Below are positions 1-5,882 of a stretch of 10,181 nt of DNA, one piece after another. A program made the position numbers and the translations under genes. Numbering within the stretch: position 1 is the stretch's first letter; each line of letters starts with the position of its first letter. Source of the DNA: JBHJHK01 sp050330975 (GTDB lineage: Bacteria; Pseudomonadota; Gammaproteobacteria; Competibacterales; Competibacteraceae); contig JBHJHK010000459.1 of assembly GCA_050330975.1 (NCBI GenBank), positions 1 to 10,181 on the forward strand, given 5' to 3'. The notes beneath the pieces are model-generated. The model made no database searches. It was not told the DNA's origin and was given only the letters and a program-made list of their open reading frames with translations.

Positions 1-60
1 CCGGACGCGGGTCGCCCGGACGCGGGTCGCCCGGACGCGGGTCGCCCGGACGCGGGTTGT
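1..60. repeat. 15-bp tandem repeat, four copies
   Basis: The unit CCGGACGCGGGTCGC occurs at 1-15, 16-30 and 31-45 without change. A fourth copy at 46-60 differs in two of its last three bases. The array may extend past the left edge. It lies inside the minus-strand gene above and encodes PASGR per unit. Near-identity between copies at DNA level points to recent slippage or unequal recombination rather than ancient protein repeats. Confidence 0.95.
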
Positions 61-305
61 TCGGGTCCCGGGCCGCTGGGCCGGGACCCAGGGGGGCGGG
101 CGCTCAACTGGCGAGTGCGGTCCTTGGGGCGCTCGGGGGCATTGGGCGGCGCGGCGGGGGAACCGGAGGCCTTGCCCAGCAGGCGAGTCTGGTGCTCTGG
201 TCGTGGGGTGGCCGGGTCAGTGCTGGGCACCGTTTCGCCGGGTGACGTTCTATCTTTGTCTTTGTCGGGGTCAGTCTTGGGCTTGGGACGGCGAAAAATG
301 GGCAT
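1..305 (-). CDS. Proline-rich, disordered protein with PASGR pentapeptide repeats (5' part only)
   Basis: An open frame starts at the ATG at 305-303 and runs without a stop off the left edge, giving 101 complete codons. The start is well supported: GAGGAAA lies 5 nt upstream (GAGG core 8 nt upstream). The protein opens MPIFRRPKPK, continues with a short Asp/Lys stretch (DPDKDKD), and is then rich in Pro, Ser, Gly, Arg and Thr with few hydrophobic residues. There is no signal peptide or membrane segment in the visible part. From about residue 84 it becomes an exact PASGR repeat, encoded by the 15-bp DNA repeat at 1-60; 15 bp is five codons, so copy-number change keeps the frame. It lies downstream of the FHA gene on the same strand, with a 134-bp gap. 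I do not recognise the family. A basic N-terminus followed by a disordered linker could precede a domain beyond the edge (bactofilin-like proteins sometimes look like this), but that is a guess. Confidence 0.68.
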   Translation of the reverse strand, partial: MPIFRRPKPKTDPDKDKDRTSPGETVPSTDPATPRPEHQTRLLGKASGSPAAPPNAPERPKDRTRQLSARPPGSRPSGPGPEQPASGRPASGRPASGRPAS

Positions 306-310
306 GGCAA

Positions 311-317
311 TTTCCTC
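311..317 (-). promoter_or_regulatory. Ribosome binding site of the PASGR-repeat gene
   Basis: On the minus strand GAGGAAA precedes the ATG at 305 by 5 nt. This decides the start, because a competing frame with an ATG at 361 has no such site and stops at 104. Confidence 0.65.
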
Positions 318-392
318 AAGCGATCACGGGGCTTCCAGCCCATCCGGCGGGGCGGCATCAAGGCCCATTGCCGTAGTCTATTCCCAGGGGAT

Positions 393-431
393 GGGTAAGG
401 GCCCTTGGGCGGGCCCCTCGGGTCCTTGCCC
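393..431. terminator. Strong 12-bp hairpin downstream of the FHA gene
   Basis: GGGTAAGGGCCC (393-404) pairs with GGGTCCTTGCCC (420-431), giving a 12-bp stem including two G-T pairs around a 15-nt loop. It begins 9 nt after the stop codon of the FHA gene, in the 134-bp gap before the PASGR-repeat gene. No T-run follows on either strand, so it is either an imperfect intrinsic terminator or an mRNA-stabilising or processing element between the two genes. Otherwise the 306-439 gap shows nothing recognisable. Confidence 0.45.
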
Positions 432-439
432 CACTACTC

Positions 440-1006
440 CTAGGTGGCGGAAGGTAAGCCGGCACCCTTTTCGATAACCAAGCGCAGACGCACTTCACCA
501 ATTTCGATGAGGTCGTTGTCCCGCAGGATCCGGCTTTTGATGACTTTGCCGTTGACCACTGTGCCGTTGGTGGAATTCAAGTCCTCGATGGCAAAGAAGC
601 CATCGCGGCGTTGTCGCAACTGGGCGTGTTGGGCCGACACAGTGTCGTGGTTGATACAGACGTCGTTGTCTTCGGCGCGACCGATGCGACAAATCTCTTG
701 TTGCACCGGGTACTTGCCCATCGCGCCGGGGTTGACGGGAACCAGCCACGCCAGGATGGGGGGTTCTCGCTCCTCGACGCGTCGCTTGCCAAAGGGCCAC
801 AGCGCAATGGCGAGACCCCAAGGGGAGGGTTCTTCCCACAGCGCGCCTATGAGCAGCGCAAGCCCTAGGGCGACGAACCCCAAGGTCGGGGTTGGCAAAA
901 TGAGATACTGCTTGACAAAAAAGGGGTTGAGCTTCACGACAGTTGCCCGTTGTCGATGTGTCGGTACATTGGCCGCATTGGATTCGATTCTACCGTACCC
1001 GCTCAT
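440..1006 (-). CDS. Membrane-anchored FHA-domain protein
   Basis: The 188-residue product has a cytoplasmic-type FHA domain at its C-terminus (about residues 100-178). The FHA landmarks are present: Gly-Arg at 109-110, Ser124 and His127 (SAQH), and the NSTNG turn at 144-148. FHA domains bind phosphothreonine peptides, so this is probably a docking protein for Ser/Thr kinase signalling or for assembly of an envelope machine. Residues about 41-57 are hydrophobic (a GFVALGLALLIGAL-type helix) and predict one membrane segment, with a possible re-entrant stretch near 62-71. The N-terminus has no signal peptidase site. The ATG at 1006 has no clear Shine-Dalgarno sequence; a GTG at codon 24 (VKLNPFF...) is a possible alternative start that keeps all domains. 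No kinase or phosphatase gene is visible in the window, so the partner is unknown. The gene faces away from the ABC exporter. Confidence 0.85.
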   Translation of the reverse strand: MSGYGRIESNAANVPTHRQRATVVKLNPFFVKQYLILPTPTLGFVALGLALLIGALWEEPSPWGLAIALWPFGKRRVEEREPPILAWLVPVNPGAMGKYPVQQEICRIGRAEDNDVCINHDTVSAQHAQLRQRRDGFFAIEDLNSTNGTVVNGKVIKSRILRDNDLIEIGEVRLRLVIEKGAGLPSAT

Positions 1007-1071
1007 GGACTGCCCAGCGCCCTAAGACCCCTGTTGTCGGGATGGGATCGGGTTAGAATACTTCGCCACAA

Positions 1072-1102
1072 TTTATAGACGATGTCATGGATACTATGTC
1101 AC
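1072..1102 (-). promoter_or_regulatory. Possible promoter of the FHA gene
   Basis: This lies in the AT-richer core of the 178-bp divergent region 1007-1184. On the minus strand a TATAAA -10-like hexamer (1077-1072) lies 18 to 19 nt downstream of TGACAT/GTGACA. The spacing is long, so this is only a candidate. On the plus strand TAGAAT (1054-1059) and the GATACT region (1090-1095) could serve the exporter, but no convincing -35 goes with either. Confidence 0.3.
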
Positions 1103-1109
1103 CCTTCAT

Positions 1110-1129
1110 TGTGCAAATCACTGTGCAAA
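1110..1129. repeat. Direct repeat TGTGCAAA x2 in the divergent promoter region
   Basis: TGTGCAAA occurs at 1110-1117 and again at 1122-1129, a 12-bp period close to one helical turn. It lies between the divergent FHA and ABC exporter genes, where a regulator could bind. With only two short copies, chance cannot be excluded. Confidence 0.4.
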
Positions 1130-1159
1130 GTTGCCCGCTCCTTGGGCGTCCCTTGCTAG

Positions 1160-1178
1160 CCCCCTTCGGGGAGACCCC
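1160..1178 (+). promoter_or_regulatory. Leader hairpins around the exporter ribosome binding site
   Basis: CCCC (1161-1164), GGGG (1168-1171) and CCCC (1175-1178) allow two mutually exclusive small hairpins. One is CCCC-TTC-GGGG, which can also be read as a C(UUCG)G tetraloop; the other is GGGG-AGA-CCCC. The shared GGGG is part of GGGGAG (1168-1173), the likely Shine-Dalgarno sequence, 11 nt before the GTG at 1185. Either hairpin would mask that site. Confidence 0.35.
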
Positions 1179-1184
1179 TCCATT

Positions 1185-2978
1185 GTGAATTCCCTCGGCG
1201 AGTTCCTCGCCCATTTGCGGATCTTCCAGACCTACATCGGGCCGCGGATGTACCTGGTCTTCGCCCTGAGTTTTGTAGCCGCCCTCGCCGAGGGCTTCGG
1301 CTTGATCATGGGGTTGCCCCTGCTTAAGACCCTGGGCGCCGACATGGAGGGCGAAAGCGGTGTGGCTGACTTCCTCGGCGACCTGTTGCAGGCCTTGGGG
1401 TTTGGCGAATCGCCCGTGGCCATTTTGGCCATCATCGGCGTAGTCTTTGGGTTTAAGGGCGTGGTGAGCTTTGCCGCGGGCGCCTACGCGGGGCATTTGC
1501 AGGCGGTGCTCGTGGGCGCCCTCAGGGGGCGGATGTTCGACGCCTACAGCCGCATGGGCTACGACTATTACACCCAGCGCAACACGGGCCACTTCATCAA
1601 CGTCATCAACGAGCAGATCAATGGCTTTTACCGCTGCTTCAATGCCTTCATCGACTTTTCGACCGGGTTGATCGCCGTCTTCAGCTACTTCGTCTTGGCC
1701 TTTGTCGTCGCCTGGCGCTTTGGTGCCATGGCGTTGTTGGTGGGCATGTTGATGTTGGGTTTATTCCGTTATTTAAACAGCCATGTGCGCCTGCTCTCCC
1801 GCCAGAGTGCTCGGGAGAGTGGCCAGTTGAGCAAACTGTTGATCCAATGCCTCCAGGCCTTTAAATATCTCGCCGCCACCGGGCAAGTCGAGCCCTTGCG
1901 GGGTGGGGTGATGGCCAGCATCCAGCGCCTCACTGGTTATCAACGGGGTCACCTGATCGCCGCCGCCTTTACCCGCACCATCGCCGAGCCGGTGGCTGCG
2001 TTGTTCATCATCGCCATTGTCATCTTTCAAATCGCCGTTATGGCCCAGCCCTTGGCCCCCATCATCGTATCTATTGTGTTGTTCCACCGGGGGTTGATCT
2101 TGGTGTTACAAATCCAAGGTCGCTGGCAGACCGCCATGGAGTTGGTGGGCTCGGTGGAGTTGGTTCACGAGGAATTCGCCACCCAGCAGCGCCGGCGCGA
2201 GGTGGGGGGCACCCGCCCATTGAGACCCTTGACCCACGGTATCGAGTTAAAAGATGTCCACTTTGCCTATGGCCCCCACCTGGACCCGGTGATCAAGGGG
2301 GTTTCCTTGGTTATTCCCGCCCGGACGACGGTGGCTTTGGTGGGGGAATCGGGGGCGGGCAAGTCCACCTTGGTGGATCTATTGGTGTTGTTGCTGAGGC
2401 CCCAACGGGGCCAGCTACTCATCGATGGCACGGCGGCCGAGGAGGTCGACTTGGGGTCGTGGCGCCGGCAAATCGGCTACGTGGCCCAAGAGACCGTGGT
2501 GTTTGACGATACCCTGGCCAACAACATTTGCCTGTGGGCCGGCGATATCGACCGAGACCCCGACTTGTTGCGCCGGGTGGAAGAGGCGGCGCAACGGGCC
2601 CACATCGCCCCGTTTATCCAAACCCTTCCCGAGGGCTATCACACCGTAGTGGGGGATCGCGGTGTGCGGTTGTCCGGCGGCCAACGCCAGCGGCTGTTCA
2701 TCGCCCGGGAGCTGTTTAAAGAGCCCAACTTGCTGATCCTCGACGAGGCCACCAGCGCCCTGGACAGCGAGTCGGAAGATTACATCCAGCAGAGTATCGA
2801 CGCCCTCAAGGGCCAGATGACCGTCGTCATCATCGCCCACCGCCTGGCCACCATCCGCAATGTCGACCGCATCTACGTCCTCGATCGGGGGCGTTTGGTG
2901 GAGCAGGGCTCCTATCACGAGCTGCGGGATGCCGAGGCGTCCCGCTTCAAGGCCATGGTGGCCATGCAGCGGCTGTGA
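1185..2978 (+). CDS. ABC exporter, fused transmembrane and ATPase domains
   Basis: The 597-residue product has the usual length and layout of a type IV (MsbA/HlyB-like) half-transporter that would work as a homodimer in the inner membrane. The N-terminal part has about six membrane helices, near residues 22-45, 77-101, 158-178, 180-197, 266-288 and 291-310. The ATPase domain starts near 352. It has Walker A GESGAGKST (387-395), the Q-loop Gln435, the signature LSGGQ (496-500), Walker B LLILDE (516-521) and the H-loop His552, so ATP hydrolysis should be intact. There is no N-terminal peptidase domain as in bacteriocin exporters. I chose GTG at 1185 because GGGGAG lies upstream and the protein then begins near the first helix; the frame is open from a TTG at 1131, but those 18 residues cross the leader hairpins. 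The ATP-grasp gene follows 125 bp later on the same strand. The substrate is unknown: lipid, glycan or peptide are all possible. Confidence 0.92.
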   Translation: MNSLGEFLAHLRIFQTYIGPRMYLVFALSFVAALAEGFGLIMGLPLLKTLGADMEGESGVADFLGDLLQALGFGESPVAILAIIGVVFGFKGVVSFAAGAYAGHLQAVLVGALRGRMFDAYSRMGYDYYTQRNTGHFINVINEQINGFYRCFNAFIDFSTGLIAVFSYFVLAFVVAWRFGAMALLVGMLMLGLFRYLNSHVRLLSRQSARESGQLSKLLIQCLQAFKYLAATGQVEPLRGGVMASIQRLTGYQRGHLIAAAFTRTIAEPVAALFIIAIVIFQIAVMAQPLAPIIVSIVLFHRGLILVLQIQGRWQTAMELVGSVELVHEEFATQQRRREVGGTRPLRPLTHGIELKDVHFAYGPHLDPVIKGVSLVIPARTTVALVGESGAGKSTLVDLLVLLLRPQRGQLLIDGTAAEEVDLGSWRRQIGYVAQETVVFDDTLANNICLWAGDIDRDPDLLRRVEEAAQRAHIAPFIQTLPEGYHTVVGDRGVRLSGGQRQRLFIARELFKEPNLLILDEATSALDSESEDYIQQSIDALKGQMTVVIIAHRLATIRNVDRIYVLDRGRLVEQGSYHELRDAEASRFKAMVAMQRL

Positions 2979-2985
2979 AGACCCG

Positions 2986-3013
2986 CCACTGGCCCCGGCG
3001 TCGCCCCCAGTGG
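2986..3013. other. Weak hairpin between exporter and ATP-grasp genes
   Basis: CCACTGG (2986-2992) and CCAGTGG (3007-3013) form a 7-bp stem just after the exporter stop. There is no T-run, so it is unlikely to stop transcription fully. The rest of the 125-bp gap holds a TAGACT hexamer (3049-3054) without a good -35. Confidence 0.3.
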
Positions 3014-3089
3014 GGCGCTTATCCGGTGCGCCATGGACCCATCTGGCCTAGACTGTGGACGCCATCGCCGGGGGCGGCTGGCGTTTGAC

Positions 3090-3094
3090 GGGAG
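3090..3094 (+). promoter_or_regulatory. Ribosome binding site deciding the ATP-grasp TTG start
   Basis: GGGAG at 3090-3094 lies 9 nt before the TTG at 3104 but only 3 nt before an in-frame TTG at 3098. The spacing favours 3104. Confidence 0.5.
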
Positions 3095-3103
3095 ATCTTG
3101 GGC

Positions 3104-4201
3104 TTGACGAGCCGTTATCGCCACTTCAGGCGCAAGGTGAGCACCCTGCGCCGCTGGTTACAGCAGGGCCTGAAAGACCATTGGCACAACCGAAGGCGGG
3201 CGGAGAACGGCCGTTTCCTGGTGTTGCGCCATCCCCTTGGGGCGGGTTTTTACGATCCTTTGCTCCGCTGGCTGGCCCACAACGACCGCCCGGAGCGACA
3301 GCTGTTCGAGCTGCGACTGTTGCCCTGTACCGTGGCGGATTGGTCCCCTTATCGCCTGTTTTTGCCCTGGCTCCAAGACCCTGTGGAGGACTGGTGCCCG
3401 GCGGGTTTTGCCCAAGCCAAAGCCCTGGCGTTGGCCTGTGATGAACGGGGCATTCCCGTGGTCAACCGCGTCGAGCACCTGGCCCATGCCACCAAGTGGG
3501 AGGGCGCGCGGCGCATGGCCAGGGCGGGTTTGCGGACGCCGCGCATGAGCCCCATCGTCGATGAAGCGGCCTTTCGCGACCACCTGGGGGGACTCACGCC
3601 GCCCTTTTTCATCCGCAACGACCGGGGCCACGGGGGGCCCGTCTTCCGGGTGGACAGCCGCGATCAGGTGGCGGCGATCCCCTTTGGGGCGTTTTCCCAC
3701 CCCGTCGCCGTGGAACTGGTGGATGTGGCCAACGCCGATGGCTTGTATCGCAAGTACCGCTACCTGGCGGTGGGGGATGTGGGCATCAGCTACCATCTGG
3801 TAATCTCCCCCCACTGGATCACCCGGAGGGCAGATCACCTCTACACCCCGGCCACCCAGGGGGAGGAGTTGAGCTACATCGACCGTCCCGATCCCCACCA
3901 CGAGGACTTCCAGCGAGCCCGCCGGGAGCTCGCACTGGATTTCGTCGCCTTTGACTACGGCTACGACCGCGATGGTCAGATGGTGGTGTGGGAGGCCAAT
4001 CCCTATCCCCACATCTACTTTTCCGGCAAAGACGGCAAGCTCTTGTATCGCAGTGCCGCCATTCACCGCACCTTTGCCGCCATGTTGATCCTCTACCTCC
4101 AACTCGCCCGCCACCCCGTTCCCGAGGACCTGGTGGATATGGTGGCGACGGGAACCCCGGCGGCGACCCGCGCCCTCCAGGGGTGGGTGGTGCCCCGGTG
4201 A
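3104..4201 (+). CDS. ATP-grasp ligase-like protein (RimK/glutathione synthase-like)
   Basis: The 365-residue product resembles ATP-grasp enzymes, which join a carboxylate to an amine or thiol through an acyl-phosphate. The nucleotide-binding part starts near residue 128 with TKWEGARRMARAGLRTP, the usual Lys plus helix plus 'AG-x-TP' element. A strand and glycine-rich loop follow (FFIRNDRGHGG, 168-178), then RKYRYLAVGD (216-225), and a metal-binding end with Asp284 and WEANPYPHI (296-304; Glu297, Asn299). The first 125 residues are basic at the very start and then form a less conserved pre-ATP-grasp domain; no signal peptide is seen. The TTG start is chosen by spacing to GGGAG; a GTG at codon 12 is another option. 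It resembles the uncharacterised ATP-grasp domains seen alone or joined to TPR or sulfotransferase-type proteins. The product and acceptor are unknown. Co-direction with the exporter suggests, without proving, that it makes or tags an exported molecule. Confidence 0.72.
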   Translation: MTSRYRHFRRKVSTLRRWLQQGLKDHWHNRRRAENGRFLVLRHPLGAGFYDPLLRWLAHNDRPERQLFELRLLPCTVADWSPYRLFLPWLQDPVEDWCPAGFAQAKALALACDERGIPVVNRVEHLAHATKWEGARRMARAGLRTPRMSPIVDEAAFRDHLGGLTPPFFIRNDRGHGGPVFRVDSRDQVAAIPFGAFSHPVAVELVDVANADGLYRKYRYLAVGDVGISYHLVISPHWITRRADHLYTPATQGEELSYIDRPDPHHEDFQRARRELALDFVAFDYGYDRDGQMVVWEANPYPHIYFSGKDGKLLYRSAAIHRTFAAMLILYLQLARHPVPEDLVDMVATGTPAATRALQGWVVPR

Positions 4202-4356
4202 CGGCCCACCACTGGATCGCCGAGCTGCGCCAGCGGTCGGGGTGGCAGGTATTCGACTGGGCCGTGGGCCAGGGGGGTGGCGCTGGCGAGCCGCATCCCA
4301 GCCCCAGAACTAGGAGCAGAGCGGGAGGGGGGCGAGGACCCCTGGGGCCAGCGGCC
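4198..4356 (+). pseudogene. Possible broken gene overlapping the ATP-grasp stop
   Basis: A GTG at 4198-4200 overlaps the ATP-grasp stop TGA (GTGA), a common coupled-start arrangement. The frame reads VTAHHWIAEL RQRSGWQVFD WAVGQ, and almost every third codon position is G or C, as in the neighbouring genes. It then hits a run of six G (4272-4277). If the run had five G, the frame would continue as GVALASRIPAPELG and then GGEDPWGQRPYR, again protein-like. Beyond 4357 the frame is antisense to the aminotransferase gene and ends at 4507, so at most about 53 codons are plausible. This could be a decayed gene cut off when the polyamine block was joined here, or a sequencing error in the G run. I do not recognise the product. 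Confidence 0.3.
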
Positions 4357-4357
4357 C
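4345..4357. terminator. Short GC hairpin at the 3' end of the aminotransferase gene
   Basis: GGGCC (4345-4349) and GGCCC (4353-4357) form a 5-bp stem with a 3-nt loop, touching the stop codon of the aminotransferase gene. It lies between two convergent genes. There is no T-run, so termination is uncertain. Confidence 0.3.
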
Positions 4358-5748
4358 TACCGGGCGAGATCCGCGGCGGTGAGATCCAGACAGCGCCGCG
4401 CCTTGGCCACCAACTCGTCGATGTGGTGGCGCTCGGCGATCAGCGGCGGCGAGATGATCATGGTGTCTTGGACCGAGCGCATGACCAAGCCCTGGGCAAA
4501 GCAGTGATCCCGGCAGATAAACCCCACCCGGCCCTGGGGCTCAAAGCGCGTTCGCTGGGCTTTGTCCTTCACCAATTCCAGTGCCCCCAAAAAGCCCAGT
4601 CCCCGGGCCTCCCCCACCAACGGGTGCTCGGCGAGTTCTCGCCAACGGGCCTGGAGGTAGGGGCCGGTGTCGTGGCGGATGCGCTCGACGAGGCCCTCAT
4701 CGCGGAGGATTTTGAGGTTGGCCAGGGCCACGGCGCAGGCGGCCGGATGGCCGGAGTAGGTGTAGCCGTGGTAGAACTCCTGGCCAGAGCTCTCCAGGAC
4801 TGAGGCGACCCGCTCGCCCACCAGAACGCCCCCCAGGGGAAAGTACCCCGAAGTGATCCCCTTGGCGAAGGTGATGAGGTCCGGTTCCAGGCCGTAGTAT
4901 TCGCTGGCAAACCAGTGGCCGATGCGGCCAAAGGCGCTGATGACCTCGTCCAGCACTAAGAGCACCCCATAGCGCCGGCAGATGGCCTGGATGGCTGGCC
5001 AATAGCCCGGGGGGGGAATGATCATGCCCCCCGCCCCCTGGATGGGTTCGCCGATAAAGGCCGCCACCCGGTCGGGGCCAAGCTCGAGGATCTTGTCTTC
5101 CAACGCCTTGGCGCACTGCTCGCCAAAGGCCTCGGGGGAGAGGTCGCCCCCCTCGCCGTACCAGTAGGGCTGAGGGATGTGGTGGATATCGGGGATGGGC
5201 AAGCCCCCTTGGGCGTGCATGGGCTTCATGCCCCCTAGGGATGCCGCCGCCACGGTGCTGCCGTGGTAGCCGTTGTGGCGGCCGATGATCGCCTTGCGCT
5301 GGGGTTGGTCTTGGAGGTCGAAGAAGTGGCGCACTAGCCGCACCACGGTGTCGTTGGCTTCAGAGCCCGAACTGGTGAAGAACACCTGTTCAAGGCCCGG
5401 TGGGGCCAATTCGGCCAGGGTTTTGGCCAGGGTGATGGCCGGGGGGTGGGCGGTTTGGAAGAAGCTGTTGTAGTAGGGCATTTGCCTGAGCTGGGCGGCG
5501 GCGGCTTCCACCAGTTCCTCCCGGCCATAGCCCACGTTGACGTTCCAAAGCCCGGCCATGCCGTCGAGGATCTGGTGGCCGTCGGAGTCCCACAGGTAAA
5601 CCCCCTCGGCCTTGGTGATGATGCGGCTGCCCTTGGCCCGGAGGGTTTTGTGGTCGGTGAAGGGGTGGAGGTAATGGCGGGCGTCGAGGTCTTGCCAAGC
5701 GCGGGTGTCGAGGTCTTGCCAAGCGCGGGTGTCGAGGGCGGTGCTCAT
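4357..5748 (-). CDS. spuC: Putrescine:pyruvate aminotransferase, class III, PLP-dependent
   Basis: The 463-residue product closely follows Pseudomonas SpuC, which moves the amino group of putrescine (and related diamines) to pyruvate, giving 4-aminobutyraldehyde and alanine. Class III landmarks are present: GSEAN (128-132), the NGYHGST cofactor loop (159-165), Asp267 in LDEVI, which contacts the pyridine nitrogen, and the Schiff-base Lys296 in FAKGITSG. SpuC-like segments include LDGMAGLWNVNVGYGREELV and IPQPYWYGEGGDLSP. The N-terminus has a tandem DTRAWQDL copy (residues 6-13 and 14-21) where the family has one. The ATG at 5748 has only a weak upstream GGTAA as ribosome site. A perfect TATAAT lies 32 nt upstream. 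It is divergent from the aldehyde dehydrogenase that would use its product. The enzyme should be cytoplasmic. Exact amine preference cannot be told from the sequence. Confidence 0.9.
   Translation of the reverse strand: MSTALDTRAWQDLDTRAWQDLDARHYLHPFTDHKTLRAKGSRIITKAEGVYLWDSDGHQILDGMAGLWNVNVGYGREELVEAAAAQLRQMPYYNSFFQTAHPPAITLAKTLAELAPPGLEQVFFTSSGSEANDTVVRLVRHFFDLQDQPQRKAIIGRHNGYHGSTVAAASLGGMKPMHAQGGLPIPDIHHIPQPYWYGEGGDLSPEAFGEQCAKALEDKILELGPDRVAAFIGEPIQGAGGMIIPPPGYWPAIQAICRRYGVLLVLDEVISAFGRIGHWFASEYYGLEPDLITFAKGITSGYFPLGGVLVGERVASVLESSGQEFYHGYTYSGHPAACAVALANLKILRDEGLVERIRHDTGPYLQARWRELAEHPLVGEARGLGFLGALELVKDKAQRTRFEPQGRVGFICRDHCFAQGLVMRSVQDTMIISPPLIAERHHIDELVAKARRCLDLTAADLAR
5683..5737. repeat. 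24-bp in-frame tandem duplication in the aminotransferase gene
   Basis: The 24-bp unit at 5683-5706 is repeated exactly at 5707-5730, and the first 7 bases of a third copy follow (5731-5737). It encodes the extra DTRAWQDL at the aminotransferase N-terminus. Perfect identity indicates a recent duplication. Confidence 0.95.
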
Positions 5749-5770
5749 AAAGGGGTTACCGTGATTGCAG

Positions 5771-5801
5771 AACGCCTTGATTATACAAGATTAACGCCTT
5801 G
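5771..5801 (-). promoter_or_regulatory. Aminotransferase promoter with flanking operator-like repeats
   Basis: On the minus strand there is a perfect TATAAT (5785-5780), 32 nt upstream of the ATG. The best -35 at 17-bp spacing is GCATTG, which is poor, as expected for an activated or tightly regulated promoter. Two exact AACGCCTTG copies (5771-5779 and 5793-5801) flank the -10 at a 22-bp period, about two helical turns. The -10 also sits inside the palindrome CTTG-ATTATA-CAAG (5776-5789). A repressor bound here would block RNA polymerase. Confidence 0.55.
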
Positions 5802-5882
5802 GCAATGCCGCGGGATATCGAGGGCGATCCAGCGGAGTCACTCCGGCTTCAGCGCCCCCGACTCCCCGGGGCCTTGCCGCGC

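Noticed and set aside
1..60. The tandem repeat as a CRISPR array or noncoding satellite
   Set aside because: Units are 15 bp with no spacers, and they lie in frame in a gene with a good start and ribosome site.
104..361. Minus-strand reading frame beginning at 361 (MMPPRRMGW...)
   Set aside because: It has no ribosome site, stops at 104, and overlaps in another frame the better-supported gene starting at 305.
1131..1184. Exporter start at TTG 1131
   Set aside because: It has no ribosome site, and the added 18 residues cross the leader hairpins. The GTG at 1185 has GGGGAG upstream and gives a normal family length.
3158..4114. Long minus-strand open frame opposite the ATP-grasp gene
   Set aside because: It is a shadow of the G/C-rich codon pattern in the ATP-grasp gene; its sequence is Gly/His/Val-rich without recognisable motifs.
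1185..4201. Firm call of a graspetide (microviridin-like) cluster
   Set aside because: No precursor peptide with a repeated core motif was found near the ATP-grasp gene, and the enzyme looks more like other RimK-type proteins.
3988..4803. A 271-residue plus-strand gene through the ATP-grasp 3' end and the aminotransferase
   Set aside because: Most of it is antisense or out of frame to two well-supported enzymes. Only the short part from 4198 looks coding and is listed separately.
5102..5110. Extra AACGCCTTG copy inside the aminotransferase gene, and AACGCCGTG at 7581-7589 inside the ligase gene
   Set aside because: These match only the 9-base core in coding sequence, not the extended ATTAACGCCKTGG, and are expected by chance in this composition. 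They are a reminder that the core alone is weak evidence.
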